Positions 9,178-17,290 of a stretch of DNA of 64,000 bases are shown in pieces. The notes beneath the pieces were generated by a model that did not search any database, was not told the origin of the DNA, and saw nothing but the letters and a program-made list of their open reading frames with translations. The position numbers and the translations under genes were made by a program. Within the stretch, counting starts at the first letter, position 1, and each line of letters begins with the position of its first letter. This DNA is from Mesonia hippocampi (GTDB lineage Bacteria > Bacteroidota > Bacteroidia > Flavobacteriales > Flavobacteriaceae): the NCBI RefSeq assembly GCF_014197445.1, contig NZ_JACIFO010000007.1, positions 62,001 to 126,000 of the forward strand, read 5' to 3'.

Positions 9178-9406
9178 ACATTTGCAAAAAAATAACACTA
9201 AAGAAGAACTAGAAAACACCGTTAAGGTACTAGAAAGCTTTACCGAACATCGCTCAGTAACCGATCAAGATTTAGACGTAATAGGAGAATTACTTACCAA
9301 TTTGTGTGGAGCGGTAGAAGTACACCAAATGATAGAACAAGGTGTGCCAGAACGTGAGGCTGCTAAAAATTTTGTAAATAAAGTAATGGGAGCCATAGAT
9401 CGGTAA
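9158..9406 (+). CDS. Small conserved-looking hypothetical protein (82 aa)
   Basis: An 82-aa, mostly helical, soluble protein that starts inside the thioredoxin gene (20-bp overlap, different frame) and ends just before a strong terminator. It contains one cysteine (NLCGAVE) and several acidic/hydrophobic helices. I do not recognise it with confidence; similar small proteins accompany peroxiredoxin/thioredoxin genes in this family of bacteria, as far as I recall. The overlap and shared terminator say it belongs with the redox genes; its function is unknown. Confidence 0.8.
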   Translation: MKLPVIKHLQKNNTKEELENTVKVLESFTEHRSVTDQDLDVIGELLTNLCGAVEVHQMIEQGVPEREAAKNFVNKVMGAIDR

Positions 9407-9424
9407 CACAAAATAACGACAATG

Positions 9425-9456
9425 CAAAAAAGTTGGCTTCTTGCCAACTTTTTTTA
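9425..9456 (+). terminator. Rho-independent terminator of the thioredoxin operon
   Basis: AGTTGGC (9431-9437) pairs with GCCAACT (9443-9449) with a 5-nt loop, flanked by A and T runs (T8). It lies before the dgkA promoter, which shows that the ATG at 9422 cannot start dgkA. Confidence 0.85.
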
Positions 9457-9477
9457 TTTCTGCGGTTTTTTATATAC

Positions 9478-9485
9478 TATCTTTG
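9478..9485 (+). promoter_or_regulatory. Promoter of dgkA
   Basis: TATCTTTG matches TAnnTTTG exactly. The expected start near 9491 leaves only about 9 nt before the TTG at 9500. Confidence 0.65.
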
Positions 9486-9499
9486 AAAGAAAAAGAAAC

Positions 9500-9874
9500 T
9501 TGAAACCTAAAAAAACAACTTATTTTAAAGGCCGAATTTTATCAGGAGTTTATGCCTGTAAAGGTATTTTAATATTGCTAAAAAAGGAGCGAAACATACA
9601 AGTGCAGTTTGTTATCGCAATACTAGTAACGGTAATGGGGTTTTATTATCACATAACCCCTGTAGAATGGAGCTTGCAATTATTATCTATAGGATTAGTT
9701 ATAGGGTTAGAGGCCTTTAATACAGCACTCGAGGAAATGGCCAATTTTATACAACCAACTTATCATGAATATATAAAGAAAATAAAAGATATAGCTGCTG
9801 CAGCAGTTCTTTTCGCTGCGATTGTAGCTTTTGTTGTAGGGGTTTTAATTTATTATCCTTATCTTTTTACATAA
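9500..9874 (+). CDS. dgkA: Diacylglycerol/undecaprenol kinase family membrane protein
   Basis: Small integral membrane kinase (124 aa from the start chosen here) with three hydrophobic segments. The family signature appears as EAFNTALEEMANFI followed by KIKDIAAAAVL, containing the catalytic glutamates and the phosphate-binding region. It phosphorylates diacylglycerol or undecaprenol in the inner membrane, recycling lipid by-products of envelope synthesis; which one cannot be told from sequence. I choose TTG at 9500 because the only upstream ATG (9422) lies before a terminator and a promoter. Its neighbour ftsK has its own promoter. Confidence 0.88.
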   Translation: MKPKKTTYFKGRILSGVYACKGILILLKKERNIQVQFVIAILVTVMGFYYHITPVEWSLQLLSIGLVIGLEAFNTALEEMANFIQPTYHEYIKKIKDIAAAAVLFAAIVAFVVGVLIYYPYLFT

Positions 9875-9936
9875 AATAAAACCTAAAATCCTACGATTAG
9901 AATAAGCATAATTATTTTAGGTGTAAAACTAATTTG

Positions 9937-9944
9937 TATTTTTG
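9937..9944 (+). promoter_or_regulatory. Promoter of ftsK
   Basis: TATTTTTG matches TAnnTTTG. Transcription would begin near 9950, so the TTG codon inside the element is not a start and the ATG at 9966 is. Confidence 0.65.
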
Positions 9945-9965
9945 CACACTAACCCTTCATCATTA

Positions 9966-12383
9966 ATGGCACAGAAAAAGAAAAAAACAACAACAACAAC
10001 AAAAACAAAATCGCTACGCGAAAGGTTTTCTTTATCGAAGAAGCAACGTGTTATCTTAGGCTTGTTTTTGTTGTTTTTAGGGCTCGCAATGCTACTTGCT
10101 TTTGTATCGTTTCTTCTGGATTGGAAATCAGACCAAAGTATAGTAGGGCATATCGAAAACCGAGATTTAGAAGCTAAAAATTGGTTTAGTAAATTTGGGG
10201 TAGAAATAAGTCATTTTTTTGTATATCAAGGTTTTGGGGTTGCCTCTTTCTATTTAGCCGTTTTAACTTTTTTAACAGGCTTCTACTTGTTTTTAGGTAT
10301 ATCGTTACAAAAATTAAAATCGTTTTGGTTTTGGGGAACCAGCATGATGCTCTGGCTATCGGTAGTATTTGGTTTCTTAGGTGAAGAAAACCCAATTCTT
10401 GGTGGAGTAGTAGGTTATGAAATGAATGATTTCCTTCAGGACTACTTAGGCTTTGCAGGAACCCTATTTTTATTGCTATTTTTAGTAATTGTTTATATGA
10501 TAATTAGGCTTAATGTAACTCCAGATAAACTAGGGAACTACATTAAACGTACTAAAAAAGAAATAAAAACAGACCTAAATACCGTTTCAACCACGACCAA
10601 TGCCGAAAGTGAAAATGTACAAACGTCAGAAAAACCTACAGAGGAGGAACTTATTGCAGAATTTTTAAATGTAAAGGAAGAAGAAAAACCTCAAGAAGAA
10701 ATAACACTTAACGCAAAGGAGTCTACTTTTTCAGAAGAACAAAAAATATTTCCTACTTCAGAAAAAATAATCATTAAAAACGATGATGATGTAACAGATG
10801 TTGCCATGGAAGTAGAAACCGTTAAAGAAGAAGAGGAAGCCCCAGAAACCTTAAGTGAAAAGCTGGTAAAAGATTTTGGAGAATTTGATCCTACATTAGA
10901 GTTAAGTAATTATAGATTTCCAACCATAGACCTGTTAAAAGATTACACAGAAGGAGGTAGCATTACAATAGATCAAAAAGAACTGGAGGAAAATAAAGAC
11001 AATATTGTAAATACCCTTAAAAATTATAAAATAGATATTGCTCAGATAAAAGCAACGGTAGGTCCTACGGTAACTTTATATGAGATTGTCCCCGCAGCAG
11101 GAATTAGAATTTCTAAAATTAAAAACTTAGAAGACGATATTGCCTTATCACTTTCGGCTTTAGGAATTAGGATTATTGCACCAATACCAGGTAAAGGAAC
11201 CATTGGGATAGAGGTGCCAAATAAAAAAGCCAATATCGTATCCATGCGTTCGGTAGTTGCGTCGTCTAAATTCCAAAAAGCAGAGATGGAATTGCCCATA
11301 GCCATGGGGAAAACCATTTCTAACGAGACTTATGTAATCGATTTAGCGAAGATGCCACACTTGCTTATGGCAGGAGCAACAGGCCAAGGTAAATCTGTAG
11401 GTTTAAATGCAATATTAACCTCCTTGTTATATGCCAAACATCCGGCAGAAGTAAAATTTGTTTTGGTAGACCCTAAAAAGGTAGAGCTAACCTTGTTTAA
11501 TAAAATAGAACGCCATTATTTAGCTAAACTACCAGATGCAGAGGAAGCTATTATAACCGATAATACAAAAGTGATAAACACATTAAATTCACTTTGTATA
11601 GAAATGGACCAACGCTACGATTTGCTTAAAAATGCAATGGTGCGTAACATAAAAGAATACAACCAAAAATTTAAAGCAAGAAAATTAAATCCTGAAGAAG
11701 GACACCGCTTTTTGCCTTATATTGTTTTGGTGGTCGATGAGTTTGCAGATTTAATTATGACTGCCGGAAAAGAAGTAGAAACACCCATTGCTCGTTTAGC
11801 ACAGTTAGCAAGAGCAATAGGAATACACTTAATTATAGCCACACAACGTCCATCGGTAAATGTAATTACAGGGATGATAAAAGCCAATTTCCCAGCTCGT
11901 ATAGCCTTTAGAGTAACTTCCAAAATAGATTCTAGAACAATTTTAGATGCAGGAGGAGCCGAGCAACTTATAGGTAGGGGAGATATGCTGTATACACAAG
12001 GAAATAACCTAACCAGGTTACAGTGTGCCTTTGTAGATACTCCAGAGGTAGAAAAAATTACAGAGTATATAGGAAGTCAAAAAGCTTATCCCGACGCCTT
12101 ATTGCTGCCAGAATATGTAGGCGAAGAAAGTGGCACAGGAGTTGATATAGACATCAGCGAACGCGATAAACTATTTAAGGATGCCGCCGAAATTATTGTA
12201 ACCGCTCAACAAGGCTCGGCATCTTTATTACAGCGAAAATTAAAGTTGGGCTATAATAGAGCCGGAAGAATAATAGATCAACTAGAAGCTGCAGGAATAG
12301 TAGGTCCGTTTGAAGGAAGTAAAGCCAGACAAGTGTTGGTACCAGATTTAATAGCACTGGAAGAATTATTAAATAACGAATAA
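9966..12383 (+). CDS. ftsK: DNA translocase FtsK/SpoIIIE
   Basis: Septal DNA pump that clears and resolves chromosome ends during division. The 805-aa protein has a basic N-terminus (poly-Lys/Thr), four membrane segments within the first 190 residues, an acidic linker of about 130 residues, then the RecA-like motor: Walker A GATGQGKS near residue 470 and Walker B VLVVDEFADL near 588. The C-terminal winged-helix gamma domain (LLQRKLKLGYNRAGRIIDQLE) is complete and would read polar sequence motifs. A lolA-like and an lptF/G-like gene follow closely and are probably cotranscribed. Confidence 0.97.
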   Translation: MAQKKKKTTTTTKTKSLRERFSLSKKQRVILGLFLLFLGLAMLLAFVSFLLDWKSDQSIVGHIENRDLEAKNWFSKFGVEISHFFVYQGFGVASFYLAVLTFLTGFYLFLGISLQKLKSFWFWGTSMMLWLSVVFGFLGEENPILGGVVGYEMNDFLQDYLGFAGTLFLLLFLVIVYMIIRLNVTPDKLGNYIKRTKKEIKTDLNTVSTTTNAESENVQTSEKPTEEELIAEFLNVKEEEKPQEEITLNAKESTFSEEQKIFPTSEKIIIKNDDDVTDVAMEVETVKEEEEAPETLSEKLVKDFGEFDPTLELSNYRFPTIDLLKDYTEGGSITIDQKELEENKDNIVNTLKNYKIDIAQIKATVGPTVTLYEIVPAAGIRISKIKNLEDDIALSLSALGIRIIAPIPGKGTIGIEVPNKKANIVSMRSVVASSKFQKAEMELPIAMGKTISNETYVIDLAKMPHLLMAGATGQGKSVGLNAILTSLLYAKHPAEVKFVLVDPKKVELTLFNKIERHYLAKLPDAEEAIITDNTKVINTLNSLCIEMDQRYDLLKNAMVRNIKEYNQKFKARKLNPEEGHRFLPYIVLVVDEFADLIMTAGKEVETPIARLAQLARAIGIHLIIATQRPSVNVITGMIKANFPARIAFRVTSKIDSRTILDAGGAEQLIGRGDMLYTQGNNLTRLQCAFVDTPEVEKITEYIGSQKAYPDALLLPEYVGEESGTGVDIDISERDKLFKDAAEIIVTAQQGSASLLQRKLKLGYNRAGRIIDQLEAAGIVGPFEGSKARQVLVPDLIALEELLNNE

Positions 12384-12397
12384 ATAAAAATAGATTT

Positions 12398-13042
12398 ATG
12401 AAAAAAATAGCCTTATTAAGCCTTAGCCTTTTATTGAGTCTTGGGATGTTTTCGCAACAAGACCCACAAGCAAAAAAACTACTAAATGAAGTCTCGGCAA
12501 AGGTGAAGAGCTATCAAAATATGTATATAGATTTTGATTATATACTACAAAATACAGCGGAAAATATAGAGCAAAAAACAAGAGGCGAAGTATCTTTACA
12601 AGAAGAAAAATACCGATTAAACCTTATGGGAGCAATACGGTTATTTGATGGGAAAAAACTATACACCATTATCCCCGAAGATGAAGAAATAACCATTTCT
12701 GCCTATAATGCCACCGATGATAAAGATATTACCCCTTCTAAAATGCTTACTTTTTATGAAAAAGGCTACAACTATAAGTGGGATATTGTACAAAATGTAA
12801 AAGGACGAAAAATACAATACATTAAATTATCACCTATAGATTCTAATGCAGAAATAAAAGATATTCTTTTAGGGATAGACCAGCAAACAAAACACATTTA
12901 TAAGCTAATACAAACACAGGATAACGGTACAAAAATTACAATAAAAGTAAATAGCTTTAAAACCAACCAACCTTTATCACCAAATCTTTTTAACTTTGAC
13001 AAAAGTAAATATCAAGGCTACTATATTAACGAATTAGATTAA
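12398..13042 (+). CDS. LolA-like outer-membrane lipoprotein carrier
   Basis: A 214-aa protein with a Sec signal peptide (MKKIALLSLSLLLSLGMFSQ) and the LolA/LolB half-barrel pattern: helix AKKLLNEVSAKVKSYQNMYIDF, then alternating beta strands including RGEVSLQEEKYRLNL and IRLFDGKKLYTIIPEDEEI. It should shuttle lipoproteins across the periplasm from the LolCDE complex. It lies 14 bp after ftsK and 7 bp before an LptF/G permease, an arrangement I believe is common in this family. Confidence in fold is high; strict function less so, since Bacteroidota have several LolA paralogs. Confidence 0.85.
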   Translation: MKKIALLSLSLLLSLGMFSQQDPQAKKLLNEVSAKVKSYQNMYIDFDYILQNTAENIEQKTRGEVSLQEEKYRLNLMGAIRLFDGKKLYTIIPEDEEITISAYNATDDKDITPSKMLTFYEKGYNYKWDIVQNVKGRKIQYIKLSPIDSNAEIKDILLGIDQQTKHIYKLIQTQDNGTKITIKVNSFKTNQPLSPNLFNFDKSKYQGYYINELD

Positions 13043-13049
13043 GATTCTC

Positions 13050-14537
13050 TTGAAAATTTTAGACAGGTATATTCTCTCAAGTTTTATAAAAACCTTTCTA
13101 GCGGTTTTTTTAATTCTTATGTTTATTTTTGTTCTTCAAGGTGTGTGGTTGCACATTGATGAACTTGCAGGAAAAGATTTAGATTATGAAATTGTAGCCA
13201 AATTTCTCTTCTACCTCATTCCCATTTTTGTACCCATGGTATTGCCGCTAACCATTTTGGTTACCTCGATAATGACTTTTGGAAGCTTTTCTGAAAATTA
13301 TGAATTTGCCGCCATGAAATCTTCAGGAATTTCCTTGCAACGCGCCATGAGAGGCTTAACACTTTTTATAGGCGTGCTAAGTATTGTAGCTTTTTTCTTT
13401 GCCAATAATGTTATTCCGTGGGCAGAGTACAAGTCTATAAACCTGCGTTATAACATTCGAGATATGAAGCCTGCTATGGCCATTGTAGAAGGATCTTTTA
13501 ATCAGTTGGGCGATATTAATATCAAGGTAAAAGAAAAATCAGGAGAGAACGATCAGTATTTATCCGATGTTATTATTCATAAAAATAAACCCAATCGAAA
13601 AGGGAATTATACTGTAATAAAAGCAGAACGAGGAGAACTAACCAGTGGTAAAAGTACCGATATTCTATCACTTATTTTATATAACGGAAACTATTACGAT
13701 GAGTTGCTTCCTAAAGATTACCAAGAGCGCCAACGTAAACCTTATGTAAAAAGCTATTTTGAGCAATACCGCATTAATATAGACTTATCTAGTTTTAATG
13801 AAGTAGATTTTGAAAAAGAAGACCGAAGTTCACAAAAAATGCTCGATGTCTCTGAACTTAAAATCTCTATAGATTCTCTTTCTCAGGATTTAAACGAAAC
13901 TAAAACCGATTTTACCCAAAATATTCTCCTACGTAGCGGAATAAAGCAGCTTGGAGAAAACCCTAAACGTACAGTAAACAAAACAAACATAGTAACACAA
14001 AAAACGAACGATACAACTACGTATAAAATTACAAACATAGAAGAGTTTTTTGCCTCTTATAGCACACGGCAACAACAACAGATTATGAATATCGCAGCAG
14101 GAGCTGTACGCGGAACAGTCTCTAACATTTCTGGTAAAAAGCAAATTCTTAGAAATAAAGTAAGGCATATTAACAAAACAGAAATTCAGCTGCATGAAAA
14201 GTATGCACTAGCCGTAGCCTGTTTTGTTCTGTTTTTTGTAGGAGCACCATTAGGAGCTATTATCAGGAAAGGAGGTTTAGGTTTACCTATGGTAATAGCT
14301 ATATTACTGTTCTTAACTTATCACTTTATAGGTATTTTTGCCAAAAATAGCGCAGAAGATAATACCGTTAGTCCTTTTGTGGCGGCATGGATATCAACAC
14401 TAATTATGTTACCCTTAGGTGTTTACTTAACCTATCGCGCAACAACAGATCAAGGTTTTGTAAATACCGATGGCATTACAGAACCCGTTAAAAAATTCTT
14501 CGGAAAACTTTTTATAAACAAGCAAGACAAGAAATAG
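13050..14537 (+). CDS. LptF/LptG-family LPS export permease
   Basis: YjgP/YjgQ family permease of the Lpt machine that lifts lipopolysaccharide out of the inner membrane. The N-terminus (KILDRYILSSFIKTFLAVF) is the family signature; there are three membrane helices, a large periplasmic beta-jellyroll region (about residues 140-370), then three more helices containing LGAIIRKGGLGLP. The start is TTG at 13050; no in-frame ATG fits the family N-terminus. At 495 aa it is longer than E. coli LptF/G because of an insertion in the periplasmic part. Whether it acts as LptF or LptG cannot be told. Confidence 0.9.
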   Translation: MKILDRYILSSFIKTFLAVFLILMFIFVLQGVWLHIDELAGKDLDYEIVAKFLFYLIPIFVPMVLPLTILVTSIMTFGSFSENYEFAAMKSSGISLQRAMRGLTLFIGVLSIVAFFFANNVIPWAEYKSINLRYNIRDMKPAMAIVEGSFNQLGDINIKVKEKSGENDQYLSDVIIHKNKPNRKGNYTVIKAERGELTSGKSTDILSLILYNGNYYDELLPKDYQERQRKPYVKSYFEQYRINIDLSSFNEVDFEKEDRSSQKMLDVSELKISIDSLSQDLNETKTDFTQNILLRSGIKQLGENPKRTVNKTNIVTQKTNDTTTYKITNIEEFFASYSTRQQQQIMNIAAGAVRGTVSNISGKKQILRNKVRHINKTEIQLHEKYALAVACFVLFFVGAPLGAIIRKGGLGLPMVIAILLFLTYHFIGIFAKNSAEDNTVSPFVAAWISTLIMLPLGVYLTYRATTDQGFVNTDGITEPVKKFFGKLFINKQDKK

Positions 14538-14542
14538 ATTAC

Positions 14543-14550
14543 TACCTTTG
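14543..14550 (+). promoter_or_regulatory. Promoter of ribBA
   Basis: TACCTTTG matches TAnnTTTG, 25 bp before the ATG. No FMN riboswitch is visible between it and the gene. Confidence 0.6.
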
Positions 14551-14575
14551 TAGGCATATTAAAAAGAATAAATTT

Positions 14576-15721
14576 ATGGCAGAGCAATCCGTTAAAAATC
14601 GTTTTAAATTAAACACCATTACCGAAGCAATAGAAGATATACGAGCAGGAAAAATGGTAATTGTGGTAGATGATGAAGACCGTGAAAATGAAGGCGATTT
14701 TATTGCAGCTGCAGAAAAAGTAACGCCAGAAATGATTAATTTTATGGCTACACATGGGCGCGGACTAATCTGCGCACCACTTACCGAAGATCGCTGTGAA
14801 GAATTAGACTTAAACCTAATGGTTTCTAACAATACAGTGTTACACCATACACAATTTACAGTTTCGGTAGATTTAATAGGCTATGGTTGTACCACAGGAA
14901 TATCTGCCCATGATAGAGCAAAAACTATCGAGGCATTGGTTAAGCCAGATATTAAAGCACACGAACTAGGGCGCCCTGGGCACATCTTCCCTTTAAGGGC
15001 TAAAAATGGAGGTGTACTTAGACGTACGGGGCATACCGAAGCTGCTGTAGATTTGGCTCGTTTAGCAGGCCTACAGCCCGCAGGAATTTTGGTGGAAATA
15101 CTTAACGAAGACGGGACAATGGCACGTTTGCCACAACTGGTAGAAGTAGCTAAGAAATTCGATTTAAAACTTATTTCTATCGAAGATTTAGTAGCCTACC
15201 GTATGCAAAATGATTCTTTAATCAACAAAAAAGAAGATTTTGAAGTTACAACCCGTTTTGGTAATTACAGGCTTAGAGCTTATAAACAAACTACCAACGG
15301 GCAAGTACATATAGCATTAACTAAAGGCAGTTGGACAGCAGAGGAGCCAGTGCTTGTTCGTGTAAATTCAACCTTGGTAAATAATGATATTTTAGGAACA
15401 TTAACCAATAATGCCGATAAAAAGCTTGATGATATGTTTACAGCATTAAATAAAGCAGAAAAAGGGGTTATTGTTTTTATTAATCAGGAAAATTCCAATT
15501 ATAACCTTATTAATAGATTAGAAGCCTTGAAAGAAAACCAAGCAAACGGAAACATGAAGGCGCCAAGCCTAGCTATGGATAATAAAGATTTTGGTATTGG
15601 GGCACAAATTTTACACGATTTAGGTATTCATAAAATCAAATTGCTTTCTAATTCTCAACAACAAAAAAGAGTAGGAATGATAGGTTATGGTTTAGAGATT
15701 ACCGAGTATGTTTCGTATTAA
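14576..15721 (+). CDS. ribB: 3,4-dihydroxy-2-butanone 4-phosphate synthase with a degenerate GTP cyclohydrolase II domain
   Basis: Residues 1-205 form a complete DHBP synthase: [30 protein letters not shown] and [14 protein letters not shown] are all present, so it should convert ribulose 5-phosphate to the four-carbon riboflavin precursor. Residues about 215-381 align with GTP cyclohydrolase II (RibA), but the three zinc cysteines of the SECLTGD and RCDCG motifs are replaced (STLVNND, TNNAD near 265-285) and QEGRGIG has become QENSNYN. That domain can hardly be catalytic; a separate RibA is needed. ribH lies 45 kb away in this window. Confidence 0.92.
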   Translation: MAEQSVKNRFKLNTITEAIEDIRAGKMVIVVDDEDRENEGDFIAAAEKVTPEMINFMATHGRGLICAPLTEDRCEELDLNLMVSNNTVLHHTQFTVSVDLIGYGCTTGISAHDRAKTIEALVKPDIKAHELGRPGHIFPLRAKNGGVLRRTGHTEAAVDLARLAGLQPAGILVEILNEDGTMARLPQLVEVAKKFDLKLISIEDLVAYRMQNDSLINKKEDFEVTTRFGNYRLRAYKQTTNGQVHIALTKGSWTAEEPVLVRVNSTLVNNDILGTLTNNADKKLDDMFTALNKAEKGVIVFINQENSNYNLINRLEALKENQANGNMKAPSLAMDNKDFGIGAQILHDLGIHKIKLLSNSQQQKRVGMIGYGLEITEYVSY

Positions 15722-15748
15722 TTAAAGTTATTCAAGAATTTTATATTA

Positions 15749-16381
15749 TTAGGTAATTTCTAAAACAACTTCATTTAAAGGGCGACGTACTTTTTTTAAA
15801 TCAGCAAAAAAATCATCAGTTGCTCGGTAACCTATTGGTAACACCAAAGTTGCTTGTAAGCCTTTTTGGTTAAGTTTTAGAATATCGTTATACTTTTTAG
15901 ATTCAAACCCTTCCATAGGGCAAGCATCAATGTTTTCCTGAGCACAAACGGTTAGTAAATTTCCTAAAGCTAAATATACCTGATTGGTTGCCCAAGTAGC
16001 GATTTCGGCAGTAGATTTTTTTTCAAACATATCGATAAGAAAATTGCGGTAAGGTTCTAGAATAGTATCGGGCGTATTTCTAATTTCCTTTGTTAAATCC
16101 TGAATTTTATTGATGTATGAAGTGTCTATTGTTTTCTCTATACATAAAACCAATACATGCGATGCGGTACCAATTTGTTTTTGATTATAGGTAGCTGCTT
16201 GTAGTTTTTCTTGTAGCGTTTTATTGCTAATTACCACCATTTTTAGGGGTTGTAATCCGTAAGAGGTAGCGGTAAGCCGGAAACTTTCTTTTAAAATATT
16301 TATTTTAGATTCGGTTAGAATCTTATTATTATCAAATTTTTTAGTGGCATACCGCCAATTCAAATTTTTAATACTGTCCAT
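15749..16381 (-). CDS. Nitroreductase-family NAD(P)H-dependent oxidoreductase
   Basis: FMN-dependent reductase of the NfsB-like group, 210 aa. The N-terminal RYATKKFDNNKIL is the FMN-phosphate-binding signature; TATSYGLQPLKMVVISN and the C-terminal ALGNLLTVCAQENIDACPMEGF and LVLPIGYRA are also typical. Substrates are usually quinones, flavins or nitroaromatics; the real one here cannot be inferred. It is transcribed alone from a TATCTTTG promoter and converges with ribB. Confidence 0.9.
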   Translation of the reverse strand: MDSIKNLNWRYATKKFDNNKILTESKINILKESFRLTATSYGLQPLKMVVISNKTLQEKLQAATYNQKQIGTASHVLVLCIEKTIDTSYINKIQDLTKEIRNTPDTILEPYRNFLIDMFEKKSTAEIATWATNQVYLALGNLLTVCAQENIDACPMEGFESKKYNDILKLNQKGLQATLVLPIGYRATDDFFADLKKVRRPLNEVVLEIT

Positions 16382-16409
16382 CCAATTGTTCTGTTTACCT
16401 GTAAAAGTA

Positions 16410-16417
16410 CAAAGATA
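16410..16417 (-). promoter_or_regulatory. Promoter of the nitroreductase gene
   Basis: Minus strand reads TATCTTTG, a match to TAnnTTTG, 28 bp before the ATG at 16381. Confidence 0.6.
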
Positions 16418-16461
16418 TAAACCTTAATGGGTTTCTGTTAGGTATAATTATAGTAATAAAA

Positions 16462-17286
16462 TTAATTTTCTTCTACAACAGTATAAGTCAAATGGTTAAT
16501 TTCCGAGAGTCTAAAATAGCCTAGCGCATAATTATCTGGGTTTTGTTTATTAATAATATTTCCTCTAATGTTTGCAGGTGGGGTTGCAAATGGGTTTCCG
16601 CTGGTAGATTCTAAAATTAAATACATATAGTTATAGAATTGTTCTGAAATCCCTCTATGGGTAATTTCTACAAGGTCCCCAGGTTTTAAATCTTCGTGAG
16701 AAAAACTATCCTCTATTTCTTTTCCGTTTTGTAAGTCGTCATTCATTAGAATATACTCCCGATAATATAGGTGTTCTGTTTTAAAATCGGTAAGGTAATA
16801 ATTGGTTTCATCTTCAGGGTCTTGATAAAAAATAGCGATAGAAATATCTTCGTTAGAAATACCTTTACCTGATTCTTGGATTACCTTGGTTATTTCTGGT
16901 ACAGAGGTAAGGTTTTCTGTTGCCGTATATATTTGGTTATCTATTTCTACTGTTAGGGTGTATGTTTCGTTTAATTTGGGTATAAAATTATTACAAATAT
17001 ATTCTCCAGGTGTATTTGATTCGTGAAAACTAAAAATTTCGCCTGTACTGTTCTGAATTTCTACGATGGCATTAGAGACTTTTGGCGTAGTAGGGTTGTA
17101 ATAATCGGTTAGGCGGCTTAGTTTTATTTTCTGGAAACTTCCGTCGGTTTCTTTTTGCCATTGTATTTCTGCATCGATAACAAGTTTGGGTTCGCCTGTT
17201 TTTAAATCAACTTCAATAACATCTTCACAGGAAAAAAGTAGGAAGGAAAAGAAAATGCTGAGGTATGTTAATGGAGATATTTTCAT
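16462..17286 (-). CDS. DUF4249 family lipoprotein, TonB-receptor partner
   Basis: A 274-aa lipoprotein: signal peptide ending in the lipobox LLFSC (Cys near residue 19), then a beta-rich domain (PKLVIDAEIQW, LSRLTDYY, VSNAIVEI) typical of the DUF4249 family, which sits beside FecR-regulated TonB receptors in Bacteroidota. It probably forms the surface lid or substrate-binding partner of the receptor encoded upstream. I start it at ATG 17286, four bases after the receptor stop; a longer in-frame extension overlaps the receptor gene and is not credible. Confidence 0.88.
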   Translation of the reverse strand: MKISPLTYLSIFFSFLLFSCEDVIEVDLKTGEPKLVIDAEIQWQKETDGSFQKIKLSRLTDYYNPTTPKVSNAIVEIQNSTGEIFSFHESNTPGEYICNNFIPKLNETYTLTVEIDNQIYTATENLTSVPEITKVIQESGKGISNEDISIAIFYQDPEDETNYYLTDFKTEHLYYREYILMNDDLQNGKEIEDSFSHEDLKPGDLVEITHRGISEQFYNYMYLILESTSGNPFATPPANIRGNIINKQNPDNYALGYFRLSEINHLTYTVVEEN

Positions 17287-17290
17287 TTTA

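Noticed and set aside
9422-9499. ATG at 9422 as the dgkA start
   Set aside because: A rho-independent terminator and a promoter lie between it and the conserved domain.
14543-14576. FMN riboswitch before ribB or ribH
   Set aside because: Leaders are too short and none of the conserved FMN-element sequence is present.
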